31,517 nucleotides of DNA from DASUAO01 sp046484625 (GTDB lineage: Bacteria; Actinomycetota; Acidimicrobiia; IMCC26256; PALSA-555). Every line of letters begins with the position of its first letter. The first letter of the stretch is position 1. The stretch covers positions 1-31,517 of the forward strand of contig JAWOIO010000020.1 in NCBI GenBank assembly GCA_046484625.1, read 5' to 3'. Positions 1 through 9,297 of this stretch are shown one piece after another. A model generated the notes under the pieces. The model saw only the letters and a list, made by a program, of their open reading frames with translations, made no database searches and was not told where the DNA came from. A program made the translations under genes and the position numbers.

Positions 1-91
1 GCACCCGCGCCGCGATCGGCGTGCGCAGGCGCACGCGCAGCGGGGAGTGACGGACCACCTTCTGGCGCGGCGTCCCCGGCGGTGGCGGCAT
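1..91 (-). CDS. 5' end of an unidentified protein, truncated by the window edge
   Basis: Thirty codons run from ATG at 91 to the window edge without a stop, with almost all third positions G or C. The peptide begins MPPPPGTPRQKVV and continues with a basic stretch ending SPLRVRLRTPIAARV. Such a basic segment after a short proline-rich tail often precedes the first membrane helix of sensor kinases, but too little is visible to assign a family. The start is supported by a TAGGCT hexamer on the minus strand (105-100) that ends 8 nt before the ATG, the same spacing as in the other leaderless genes here. It is divergent from the gene at 194. Whether a real gene is present is fairly likely; its function is unknown. 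Confidence 0.55.
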   Translation of the reverse strand, partial: MPPPPGTPRQKVVRHSPLRVRLRTPIAARV

Positions 92-99
92 GGACCGGG

Positions 100-105
100 A
101 GCCTA
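100..105 (-). promoter_or_regulatory. -10 hexamer TAGGCT of a leaderless promoter
   Basis: TAGGCT read on the minus strand (105 to 100) ends 8 nt before the ATG at 91. It matches TANNNT with the spacing repeated across the window. No -35 match is obvious. Confidence 0.55.
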
Positions 106-181
106 GACGGCGGGTCTCCGGGCGCCGCCGCGGCGGAACGCAGTCGGGAGATCGCGCGTGGGAACGGGCGAGAGGCCCGCG

Positions 182-187
182 TAGTGT
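182..187 (+). promoter_or_regulatory. -10 hexamer TAGTGT of a leaderless promoter
   Basis: TAGTGT ends 6 nt before the GTG start at 194, so transcription would begin at or next to the start codon. There is no Shine-Dalgarno sequence, which fits leaderless initiation. Confidence 0.55.
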
Positions 188-193
188 GACCGC

Positions 194-1138
194 GTGAGCA
201 GTCGTCCCTCGCCCGCACGCCGACGGCGCGCGGGCGGGATCGTCGCGTCGGTCCTGGCATCGGTCGTCGCGAGCCTCCTTGCCGTGGCGGGTCCGAGTGC
301 GTCGGCCACCACCCAGGACATCTCCCCGTTCCGCGGCCTCGGTACCTGGGTCGACGTGTACGACTACGTGCCCGGCTTCCAGGAGGACGGCGGCCCGCCG
401 CCGGTCACGGTCGAGAGCATCGACGACATGGAGCGCCTCGGCGTCCGGACGCTCTACCTCCAGGCCGCGCAGGACGATGCCCGGCTGACCGGCCCGACGG
501 TGGATCGGAAGCTGCTCGGATCGTTCCTCCGCCGCGCCCACGACGTCGGGATCGAGGTCGTCGCCTGGTACCTGCCGAAGCTCGCCCCGGTGTCGGCCGA
601 CGTGAAGCGGATCCGCGCGCTCCACGAGTTCGAGTCGGATGGCGAGCGTTTCGACGCCCTCGCGCTCGACATCGAATGGACCCAGGGCGTGCCCGACCCG
701 AAAGAGCGCAACGCAGCGCTGGTCCGGTTCGCCAAGAAGGCGCGGAAGGCAGTCGACGACCGGGCGCTCGGGGCGATCGTGCTGGAGCCGCTGCTCATCG
801 AGGAGGTCAATCTCCTGTACTGGCCCGACTTCCCGTGGAAGAAGCTCCAGGGATACTTCGACGTCTGGATGCCGATGAGCTACTGGACGAATCGCGACAG
901 GGCATCCGGCCTGCGCGATGGATTCTCCTACACGGAAGAGAACATCCGGCGCGTCCGCAAGCGCCTCGGGGATCCCGAGGCCGGCGTGCACGCGATCGGC
1001 GGCATCGCCGACAGCGCGGCGACCAAGGACTATCTCGGGTTCGTGAAGGCCGCCAAGAAGCGCGACGCGATCGGCTGGTCGGTCTACGACTTCAACACGA
1101 CGACGAGCGGGGTCTGGGCGCGACTCCGCGAGTCGTGA
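194..1138 (+). CDS. Secreted TIM-barrel glycosidase-like protein
   Basis: A 314-residue protein with a typical export signal: a twin-basic, Arg-rich N-terminus (residues 1-13), a hydrophobic core (about 14-32) and an Ala-X-Ala-type end near residue 38. The mature part looks like a (beta/alpha)8 glycoside-hydrolase-like barrel: GVRTLYLQ and GIEVVAWYLP resemble early strands, LALDIEW carries an Asp/Glu pair at a strand end where such enzymes place acids, WMPMSYW follows, and GWSVYDFN resembles the last strand. I do not recognise a characterised family, and substrate and activity are unknown. GTG at 194 is chosen because TAGTGT lies just upstream. The sulfotransferase gene starts 13 nt after its stop, so the two are probably co-transcribed, suggesting work on an exported or surface glycan. 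Confidence 0.75.
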   Translation: MSSRPSPARRRRAGGIVASVLASVVASLLAVAGPSASATTQDISPFRGLGTWVDVYDYVPGFQEDGGPPPVTVESIDDMERLGVRTLYLQAAQDDARLTGPTVDRKLLGSFLRRAHDVGIEVVAWYLPKLAPVSADVKRIRALHEFESDGERFDALALDIEWTQGVPDPKERNAALVRFAKKARKAVDDRALGAIVLEPLLIEEVNLLYWPDFPWKKLQGYFDVWMPMSYWTNRDRASGLRDGFSYTEENIRRVRKRLGDPEAGVHAIGGIADSAATKDYLGFVKAAKKRDAIGWSVYDFNTTTSGVWARLRES

Positions 1139-1151
1139 CGAGCGGCCGCTG

Positions 1152-2056
1152 ATGCGCGCGAACGCGATCATCGCCGGTGTGAACAAGGCGGGGACGACCT
1201 CGCTGTTCGTCTCCCTGTCGTCGCATCCGGATGTGGCAGCTGCTGCGGTCAAGGAGACCCGCTACTTCCTTCCCGCGCGGTGGGGTCAGGATCTGGAGTC
1301 GGTCGATGCCTACGACGCGTGCTTCGTGGATGCATCGCCGACCGCGCGGGTTCGGCTCGAGGCGACGCCTTCGTACTTCTACGGTGGCGATGCGGTGATC
1401 GATGCCATGCGCTCGGTCTGCGGCGATGATCTCCGGATCGTGGTGGTGCTGCGCGAGCCGGTCGCGCGGTTCTGGTCGTTCTTCACGTTCCAGAAGGCGC
1501 GTCTCCGGATCCCCGAGGATCTCGGTGTCGATGAGTACCTCGCACACGCCGACACGCTGACCGACGACGACTTCCGCGTCGCCGAGAACGAGCGGTGGTT
1601 CGCGTTCCGGGGCGGGTGCTATGCCGACTGGCTACCGGTGTGGCATGCGGCGTTCGGTGAGCGCCTGAAGATCGCGTTCTTCGAGGACCTGATGGCCGAA
1701 CCCGATCGGGTACTTCGAGACGCCGCGGACTTCTTCGGCATCGATCCCGATGCCTTCCCCTCGACGAGCCTCGCCTCGGAGAACCGGACCACCGGGTACC
1801 GACGGGTCGGACTCCAGCGGGTCGCGCTCGCCTTCAACGATCGGTTCGAGCGATTCCTCCGCCGCCACTACAGCCTCAAGGACCGATTGCGGTCCGTGTA
1901 CTACCGGCTGAACGGGTCGGCGCGACGCGAACAGCTCCCGCCCGCCGCGCGGGCGATGCTCGTCGACCGATACGCCGAGCCGAACGCCCGGCTGGCGCGT
2001 CAGCTCGTCGAGATGGACGTGACCGACGTGCCGGCGTGGTGTGCGGCGACCGTGGG

Positions 2057-2060
<4 letters not shown>
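1152..2060 (+). CDS. PAPS-dependent sulfotransferase
   Basis: A 302-residue protein of the sulfotransferase fold, expected to move sulfate from PAPS to a hydroxyl or amine acceptor. The 5'-phosphosulfate loop is visible at the N-terminus as GVNKAGTTSLF (about residues 9-19). The 3'-phosphate-binding strand is seen as RIVVVLREPVARFWS (about 95-109). Its length matches bacterial sulfotransferases of the type that act on carbohydrates or lipids, but the acceptor cannot be read from the sequence. It follows the secreted barrel protein by 13 nt, without its own TANNNT promoter. Its TAG stop (2058-2060) shares the CTAG palindrome with the stop of the convergent glpX, so the genes overlap by 4 bp with no room for a terminator. 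Confidence 0.88.
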
Positions 2061-3046
<986 letters not shown>

Positions 3047-3054
3047 GAGGTCTG

Positions 3055-3060
3055 AGCCTA
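3055..3060 (-). promoter_or_regulatory. -10 hexamer TAGGCT of glpX
   Basis: TAGGCT read on the minus strand ends 8 nt before ATG 3046. It faces away from TACGTT (3091-3096), forming a compact divergent promoter region. Confidence 0.6.
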
Positions 3061-3090
3061 CCCGGGGGCCTCGTGGGAGCGGCATGCCGC

Positions 3091-3096
3091 TACGTT
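3091..3096 (+). promoter_or_regulatory. -10 hexamer TACGTT of the SDR/EamA unit
   Basis: TACGTT ends 7 nt before GTG 3104. It overlaps an upstream in-frame TTG (3095), which argues that GTG 3104, not the TTG, is the start. Confidence 0.6.
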
Positions 3097-3103
3097 GGCG
3101 CCC

Positions 3104-3915
<812 letters not shown>

Positions 3916-3919
<4 letters not shown>

Positions 3920-4884
3920 ACACCGGAGACGACGGACCTCCGACCCAGGTGGTCCGAAGCGCTCGCCTCGCCACGACCAGCGTCGGGAGCGAGACCGGAG
4001 CGTTTCGCGCCTACGACTGGATGTTGCTGTCGACCTGCGCGCTCGTCTGGGGCTCGTCGTTCTTCTTCATCTCGGTCGGGCTCGACCACTTCTCGCCCGG
4101 GGTCGTGACGTTCGGCCGGATCGCTTTCGGCGCGGCGGCGCTGTGGTCCCTTCCCGCCACCCGTCGCGTCGCGATCGATCGCGCCGATCGAGGGAGCGTC
4201 GCGCTCGTGGGGCTCTTCTGGATGGCCGTGCCGCTCACGCTGTACTCGGTCGCCGAGCAGTGGATCGACTCCTCGGTCGCCGGGATGATCACGGCCGCGA
4301 CGCCGATCTGGACCGCGATCGTGGCCTCGATCCTCTTGCGCACCGTGCCCGGACGCGTGCTGCGCATCGGGCTCCTCGTGGGCCTCGCCGGGGTGGCCGT
4401 GCTCTCGTGGCCGTCACTCCGCGGGGCCGACGCGTCGGTGGCCGGCGTGATCCTGGTCGTGCTCGCCACGGCGTCGTACGGGATCGCGAGCAACCTGGCC
4501 GTGCCGCTCCAGCAACGCTACGGCGGGCTGGCGGTCCTGGCGCGGGCGCAGCTCGTCGCGCTCGTCCTCACCGCTCCGTATGCCGCGATCGGGTTCGGGG
4601 AGTCGGGGTTCGGCGTGGGCTCCTTCGCGGCGCTGCTCGCGCTCGGGGTGCTCGGGACCGGCGTCGCCTTCGTCGCCGGAGCCACCCTGATGGGGCGGGT
4701 GGGTGCGACGCGGGGCACGGTCCTCACCTACCTGATGCCGGTCGTCTCGATCACCCTCGGGGTGAGCTTCCTCGACGAGCGCTTCGCGGGCTACGAGGCG
4801 ATCGGCGTGGTCCTGGTGCTGTTGGGCGCCTTCCTCGCCAGCCGGGCCGAGCATCCGGAGGCACCGGTACCCGTCGGGGAGTGA
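3916..4884 (+). CDS. EamA/DMT-family membrane transporter
   Basis: A 322-residue inner-membrane protein with two EamA repeats and about ten hydrophobic helices, preceded by a ~35-residue soluble N-terminus. First-repeat hallmarks are LVWGSSFFFISVGL, PGVVTFGRIAFG and MITAATPIWTAI. The second repeat shows ATASYGIASNLA, GTGVAFVAGATLMGRVGA and LTYLMPVVSI. Drug/metabolite transporters of this family usually export small metabolites or amino acids; the substrate here is unknown. The start GTG 3916 overlaps the SDR stop. It ends tail-to-tail with the acyltransferase gene, 45 bp away, with a strong hairpin between them. Confidence 0.9.
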
Positions 4885-4892
4885 GTCGCTCG

Positions 4893-4916
4893 CCGCGCGC
4901 AGCGCGCAGCGCGCGG
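4893..4916. terminator. GC-only hairpin between convergent genes
   Basis: CCGCGCGC (4893-4900) pairs perfectly with GCGCGCGG (4909-4916) around an 8-nt loop, midway between the stops at 4884 and 4930. There is no T-tract on either strand, so it would be a bidirectional GC-rich terminator of the kind proposed for actinobacteria. The core is also a short tandem array of GCGCGCA. Confidence 0.5.
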
Positions 4917-4929
4917 GGCACGACGCGCG

Positions 4930-6435
4930 TCAGTCGACGAGCAGGCAGTAGGGCTGCTCGAGGATGTCGCGCACCTCGGCGAGGAACTCCGCCGCGGTCG
5001 TGCCGTCGACGGCACGATGGTCCCAGGCGAGCGTGAGCGTCATCGCCGACGCTCGCGTCGGACTGTCTCCCTCCCACCTCGTGGCGTCGCGGACGCGGCC
5101 GATCGCCAGAGTCGCGACGTTCGGGCTCATCACGACGGGGGTGAACGCGTCGACGCCGTAGACGCCCAGCGACGCGACCACGAACGACGCGGGGGCGTCG
5201 GTCGGGACGTCGGTATCGAGCGCGGTTGCTCCGGGGCCGGAAGCCCCTTCTGCCGGCGCGGGCGTGTGGTCGTCGGGAGCCGTCCAGGCGACGCCACCGG
5301 TGGACGCGGCGCTCGGACCCGGGAGTGAGCGTGGGTGGACGAGCGCGGTGTCGATGCCGAGCGATGCGGCGGCGATGGTCTTCAGGTTGCGCCGGTCGGC
5401 ATCGTGGATCACGGGGATGTCGATCCCGTCTCGACCCGGCATGGTGATGCCGACATGCACCCGTGGCAGGAGCTCGATGGAGTCACCGCGGACGATCGCG
5501 TTCAGTTCGGGGTGCTGCACCAGCGCACGTGCGACGGCGCGCACGACGAAGTCGGTGTAGCTCGGGCGCAGGGTGTCGTCGTCCCACTCGGACAGGAGCT
5601 GTGTGCGCATCTCCACGGCCTGGTCCATCCAGGCATCCATGTGCATCGAGAGCTGCACCATCTCGTCCAAGGCGTGCCGCATGCGCTCGGCCACGGCCCG
5701 GGTCGAATGAGGAATGGTCGCGATCCGGCCGGTCGGGGCGGGGAGCGGGAACGAAGACGTTCCGGCCGGTGGAGCGAGGTGGGACGGGGGCGCGACGACG
5801 ACCGGCAGCGTCGCGTGCGGCTCCGGCGCGGGGCGCGGCGGGACGGGCATCGGTTCGTCCGGGTCGCTCGCGCTCGGGTCTCCGGGGGTCACGGTCGTGG
5901 GTGGTGTGGGTGCGACCGGTTCGGTTGGTGCGAGCGGCGGCGCGGTTGCGAGCCCGGTCGGCGAGGGGGGCTCGGGGTCGGGCACCATCGTGAGCGGTGG
6001 GACGGGCGCGACCGGAGGCGCGGGTGCGGCCGGGGTGGGGACGTCGACGGTCCCGGTGGGCGTGAATCGGAACACCGGCGGGCCGGACGCCGTCGGCGGC
6101 TCGACCGGGGGAGCAGCCGGGACGTCCGCCGCCGGCGGGGCCGGGGTTGGAGCCGCCGGGGTGACGGGGTCGACCGCCTCGGGTGCAGCGGGCGTCGGTG
6201 GCTCCGGGGTCACCGGTGCGAGGTCGCCCAATGGGAGGTCGACCGGCGCGAATGCCTCGTCTCCGGTTGCGGCGGGTGATGCCGCGGCCGGTGGCGCCGG
6301 TGGTGCGACAGCCGGAGGCTGCGCGACAGGCCGGTCGTCGACCGACACCGGCGGTGGTGCCTCGAGGGTCGCCGCCACGGCGTCCCACGCGGCGCGCTGC
6401 TGCTCCTTCTTCTTCCGACGACGACCGAACCGCAT
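4930..6435 (-). CDS. 2-oxoacid dehydrogenase E2-type acyltransferase lacking a lipoyl domain
   Basis: A 501-residue protein. It begins with a very basic stretch (RFGRRRKKKEQQR), followed by roughly 200 residues of Pro/Ala/Val-rich low complexity. From about residue 233 it resembles the E2 catalytic domain: an opening helix with TRAVAERM, then DFVVRAVARAL, NAIVRGD, VHVGITM and IPVIHDAD, then SLGVYGVDAFTPVV, and the active-site DHRAVDG with His473 and Asp477. I find no lipoyl domain (no DKA/DKV lysine hairpin) and no clear peripheral-subunit-binding domain. A Pro/Ser/Ala-rich insert of about 50 residues (about 363-417) replaces the usual helical linker before SLG. It is therefore a CoA-dependent acyltransferase fold without the swinging arm; the real reaction is unknown. 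Its ATG overlaps the stop of the SnoaL-like gene (TGATG). Confidence 0.8.
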   Translation of the reverse strand: MRFGRRRKKKEQQRAAWDAVAATLEAPPPVSVDDRPVAQPPAVAPPAPPAAASPAATGDEAFAPVDLPLGDLAPVTPEPPTPAAPEAVDPVTPAAPTPAPPAADVPAAPPVEPPTASGPPVFRFTPTGTVDVPTPAAPAPPVAPVPPLTMVPDPEPPSPTGLATAPPLAPTEPVAPTPPTTVTPGDPSASDPDEPMPVPPRPAPEPHATLPVVVAPPSHLAPPAGTSSFPLPAPTGRIATIPHSTRAVAERMRHALDEMVQLSMHMDAWMDQAVEMRTQLLSEWDDDTLRPSYTDFVVRAVARALVQHPELNAIVRGDSIELLPRVHVGITMPGRDGIDIPVIHDADRRNLKTIAAASLGIDTALVHPRSLPGPSAASTGGVAWTAPDDHTPAPAEGASGPGATALDTDVPTDAPASFVVASLGVYGVDAFTPVVMSPNVATLAIGRVRDATRWEGDSPTRASAMTLTLAWDHRAVDGTTAAEFLAEVRDILEQPYCLLVD

Positions 6436-6803
6436 CAGGACATCTGCCCGGTGAACGATGCCAGGTCGAAGTAGTCGCGCCAGACGGCGACGAGCTCGTT
6501 GCGCACCTCGAAGATCCCGGCCACCCGCAGCTCGATGGTCACGTCGCCCGGCAACCAGAAGCGATCGACGCGCTCGTTCATCACGATGTCGCCCTGCTCG
6601 ACCTGGGCCAGCACCTCCCACGCGACCCGCTCGGCGGAGCCGAGGAACGGGCCGAGCATCGTGCGGATCTCGTCGTGGCCGCGCATCACGGTCATCGGGA
6701 CGTTCTCGTACTCGATGTCGTTCGTGCAGAGTGCGAGCACCGCTTCGACGTCTTGCGCCTCGTTGGCGCGGATGAGGGCAGTGACCACTTCGCCGGGGGA
6801 CAT
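6435..6803 (-). CDS. SnoaL/limonene-1,2-epoxide hydrolase-like protein
   Basis: A 122-residue cone-shaped NTF2-like fold. Family residues are visible: ENVPM (about 33-37), the NERVDRF strand with Arg78 and Asp80, and WRDYFD with Asp110. These match the Asp-Arg-Asp catalytic set of limonene epoxide hydrolases and mycobacterial EphG-type enzymes, so epoxide hydration is plausible; a binding or isomerase role cannot be excluded. The frame is open upstream to 6857, but TACGGT (6817-6812, minus) ends 8 nt before ATG 6803. The shorter start also gives the normal N-terminus for this fold. Its stop overlaps the start of the acyltransferase gene, so the two are one unit. It is divergent from the mutase gene. 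Confidence 0.82.
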   Translation of the reverse strand: MSPGEVVTALIRANEAQDVEAVLALCTNDIEYENVPMTVMRGHDEIRTMLGPFLGSAERVAWEVLAQVEQGDIVMNERVDRFWLPGDVTIELRVAGIFEVRNELVAVWRDYFDLASFTGQMS

Positions 6804-6811
6804 GCGCAGCG

Positions 6812-6817
6812 ACCGTA
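6812..6817 (-). promoter_or_regulatory. -10 hexamer TACGGT of the SnoaL-like/acyltransferase unit
   Basis: TACGGT on the minus strand ends 8 nt before ATG 6803. It decides against the longer starts at 6857 and 6830. Confidence 0.55.
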
Positions 6818-6881
6818 CCAGCACGCTCGGCATGGTCGCCGTCTGGGCGTGCATCACGACCGCGCTCCGCGACGATCCAGG

Positions 6882-6887
6882 TACCCT
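6882..6887 (+). promoter_or_regulatory. -10 hexamer TACCCT of the mutase gene
   Basis: TACCCT ends 8 nt before ATG 6896. No Shine-Dalgarno sequence precedes the start. Confidence 0.6.
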
Positions 6888-6895
6888 CGGACCTC

Positions 6896-8515
6896 ATGGC
6901 AGACGCTCCTACCCACGGCTCCCCCTTCGAGACGATGTCCGGTGTCCCGGTCGAGGCCGTGTACGGACCTTCCGACGTCGATCCGGAGCGATCCGGCGAG
7001 CTCCCCGGCGAGTACCCCTACACCCGGGGGCCGTACGCCTCGATGTACCGCTCGAAGCTCTGGACCATGCGGATGTTCGCCGGGTTCGGCACCGCGCCCG
7101 ACACGAACCGGCGGTTCCACGACCTCCTCGCCGCCGGGGGCGACGGTCTCTCGACCGCCTTCGACCTCCCCACCCTCATGGGTCGCGACTCCGACGACGC
7201 TCTGGCCCTGGGCGAGGTGGGGCGGTGCGGGGTGGCCGTCGACACGCTCGCCGACGTGGTCGACCTCTATGCGGGGATCGACCTGGGCGCGGTGACCACC
7301 TCGCTCACGATCAACGCGCCCGCGGCGACGCTCTTCGGGATGTACGTCGCCGCCGCGGAGCTGGCCGGGGTCCCGCGTGCGTCGCTCGGTGGGACCCTCC
7401 AGAACGACATCCTCAAGGAGTACCAGGCCCAGAAGGAGTTCGTGTTCCCACCGCGTCCGTCGATGCGCCTCGTCGCCGACACGATCCGGTTCGCGCAGTC
7501 CGAGATGCCGCGCTGGCACCCGGTGTCGATCTCCGGATACCACATCCGGGAGGCGGGTTCGACCGCCGCCCAGGAGCTGGCGTTCACGCTCGCGAACGGG
7601 TTCGCGTATGTCGAGGCTGCATGCGCGACCGGGCTCGCCGTCGACGACTTCGCGCCGCGCCTGTCCTTCTTCTTCAACGCACACCTCGACTTCTTCGAGG
7701 AGATCGCGAAGTACCGAGCCGCACGGCGCGTCTGGGCCCGCTGGATGCGTGAGCGGTACGGCGCCACCGATGAGCGGTCCATCCGGATGCGGTTCCACAC
7801 CCAGACCGCGGGCGTCTCGCTCACGGCGCAGCAACCCGAGGTGAACATCGTCCGCACGGCGATCGAGGCGCTCGCGGGGGTCCTCGGCGGGACCCAGTCG
7901 CTGCACACCAACTCGATGGACGAGACGCTCGCCCTGCCGACCGAGAAGGCGGCTCGCATCGCGCTCCGGACCCAGCAGGTCATCGCGCACGAGACCCGAG
8001 TGGCGCACGTCGCCGACCCGCTCGGTGGGTCGTACTTCGTCGAAGCACTCACCGACGAGATGGAGCGCCGGGCCGAGGCGGTCTTCACGCACCTCGACAC
8101 GCTCGGCGACGGCTCCATGTTCGAAGGCGTCCTGCGGGGGATCGAGGAAGGCTGGTTCCAGCGTGAGATCGGCGACTCCGCGTACGAGCTCGAGCGGAAG
8201 ATGAACGACGGACGCCACCTCGTGGTCGGGGTGAACACCGCGTTCGAGGGCAACGACGACGATCCGATCGAGATCCTGCGGATCGGTCCGGAGGTCGAGG
8301 AGCTCCAGCGCAAGCGGCTCGCCCAGGTGAAGGCCGACCGCGACGACGAGGCGGTGCGAGCGGCCCTCGATGCGCTCCGGGCCGACGCCGCGATCCCCGA
8401 GACGAACGTGATGCCCGCCATCGTCGACGCGGCACGGGCCTACGTGACCGTCGGCGAGGTGACCGATGCCCTTGCCGACGTCTTCGGCCGGTACACCGAG
8501 ACCCCGGTCCTGTAG
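6896..8515 (+). CDS. Acyl-CoA mutase large subunit (methylmalonyl/isobutyryl-CoA mutase family)
   Basis: A 539-residue TIM-barrel subunit of the adenosylcobalamin-dependent acyl-CoA mutases. Motifs: YTRGPYASMYRSKLW, the barrel segment MFAGFGTAPDTNRR, TSLTINAPAA, GGTLQNDILKEY, SISGYHIREAG, and QTAGVSLTAQQPEVN followed by SLHTNSMDE. It ends before the cobalamin-binding DxHxxG domain, so it needs a separate small subunit, which is not in the window. Compared from memory with known enzymes, the residue equal to Tyr89 of methylmalonyl-CoA mutase is Phe (MFAGF) and that equal to Arg207 is Gln (EYQAQKE). Both are the isobutyryl-CoA-mutase pattern, so the substrate may not be methylmalonyl-CoA. The MeaB chaperone is encoded at 18400, outside this unit. 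Confidence 0.9.
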   Translation: MADAPTHGSPFETMSGVPVEAVYGPSDVDPERSGELPGEYPYTRGPYASMYRSKLWTMRMFAGFGTAPDTNRRFHDLLAAGGDGLSTAFDLPTLMGRDSDDALALGEVGRCGVAVDTLADVVDLYAGIDLGAVTTSLTINAPAATLFGMYVAAAELAGVPRASLGGTLQNDILKEYQAQKEFVFPPRPSMRLVADTIRFAQSEMPRWHPVSISGYHIREAGSTAAQELAFTLANGFAYVEAACATGLAVDDFAPRLSFFFNAHLDFFEEIAKYRAARRVWARWMRERYGATDERSIRMRFHTQTAGVSLTAQQPEVNIVRTAIEALAGVLGGTQSLHTNSMDETLALPTEKAARIALRTQQVIAHETRVAHVADPLGGSYFVEALTDEMERRAEAVFTHLDTLGDGSMFEGVLRGIEEGWFQREIGDSAYELERKMNDGRHLVVGVNTAFEGNDDDPIEILRIGPEVEELQRKRLAQVKADRDDEAVRAALDALRADAAIPETNVMPAIVDAARAYVTVGEVTDALADVFGRYTETPVL

Positions 8516-8526
8516 CGGGTCGCGGG

Positions 8527-9141
8527 ATGGACGCGAACCTCCTCCAGCACGCGCGCGCCGCGATCGGGTTCATGCCCGACGACGAGGGGCTCGCGCTCCA
8601 CGACGCCGGTCTCGCCGGTGGCGAGGTTGGCCCGCTCCTCGAGGTCGGCACGTACTGCGGGAAGTCGGCCGTGTACCTGGGTGCGGCGGCCCGGGCCACC
8701 GGGACGGTGCTCTTCACGGTGGATCACCATCACGGCTCGGAGGAGAACCAGGCGGGCTGGGAGCACCACGACGAGCGGCTCGTCGACGCGCGCACCGGTC
8801 GGATGGACACGCTTCCGTGGTTCCGGCGCACGATCGAGGACGCCGGCCTCGAAGACGTCGTCGTCGCGGTCGTCGGCGTGTCGGCCACGGTCGCACCGCA
8901 CTGGGCGACGCCGCTCGGGATGCTCTTCATCGACGGTGGGCACGCCTTCGACCTCGCGCTCGCCGACTACGAGGGCTGGTCCCCGCACGTCGCGTCCGGG
9001 GGCCTGCTCGTCTTCCACGACGTGTTCGAGGACCCCGCCGAGGGCGGCCAGGCTCCGTTCGAGGTCTGGTCGCGCGCGGTGGCGGACGGCTTCGAGCCGG
9101 TCTCGACCACCGGCTCGCTGCGCGTCCTGCGCCGCCCCTGA
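8527..9141 (+). CDS. Class I SAM-dependent methyltransferase (Methyltransf_24 type)
   Basis: A 204-residue cytoplasmic methyltransferase. The SAM-binding motif I is LLEVGTYCGKSAVYLG (about residues 37-52). The motif LFIDGGHAFDLALADYEGW and VFHDVFED follow, as in the Methyltransf_24 family, where Asp/His pairs may bind a metal. The acceptor is unknown. ATG 8527 is 11 nt after the mutase stop and has neither a TANNNT hexamer nor a clear Shine-Dalgarno sequence, so it is read from the mutase transcript. It points tail-to-tail at the glycosyltransferase operon, with a large hairpin between them. Confidence 0.85.
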   Translation: MDANLLQHARAAIGFMPDDEGLALHDAGLAGGEVGPLLEVGTYCGKSAVYLGAAARATGTVLFTVDHHHGSEENQAGWEHHDERLVDARTGRMDTLPWFRRTIEDAGLEDVVVAVVGVSATVAPHWATPLGMLFIDGGHAFDLALADYEGWSPHVASGGLLVFHDVFEDPAEGGQAPFEVWSRAVADGFEPVSTTGSLRVLRRP

Positions 9142-9210
9142 CGAGCGTCGGGCGCCGCGATCGGGCTGGGCGGGTCCGGGTCGGCCGGCGTGGCGAGCCG
9201 CTCGGACGCT

Positions 9211-9280
9211 GACCCCCTCGGGCTTCTCGGCACGTTCGTTGTTGCAGGGCAACGTTCAACGTGCCGAGAAGACGGGGGTC
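9211..9280. terminator. Long nested inverted repeat between convergent units
   Basis: A perfect 14-bp inverted repeat, CTTCTCGGCACGTT (9223-9236) with AACGTGCCGAGAAG (9258-9271), is flanked by outer arms GACCCCC (9211-9217) and GGGGGTC (9274-9280). The 21-nt loop can itself pair CGTTG (9237-9241) with CAACG (9250-9254). It fills much of the 156-bp gap between the stops at 9141 and 9298, the largest non-coding gap apart from the first bases of the window. A bidirectional terminator is the simplest reading. A structured RNA or a protein-binding palindrome is possible. Confidence 0.6.
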
Positions 9281-9297
9281 CGGGCCGTGAGTCGGCG

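Noticed and set aside
5714..6454. Gly/Thr/Ser-rich plus-strand frame resembling a surface repeat protein
   Set aside because: It is the reverse complement of the Pro/Ala-rich region of the acyltransferase and has no export signal or domain.
6436..6897. N-terminal extension of the E2-like protein to 655 residues
   Set aside because: It overlaps the SnoaL-like gene on the same strand in another frame and is Arg/Asp-rich. ATG 6435 in the TGATG overlap is the natural start.
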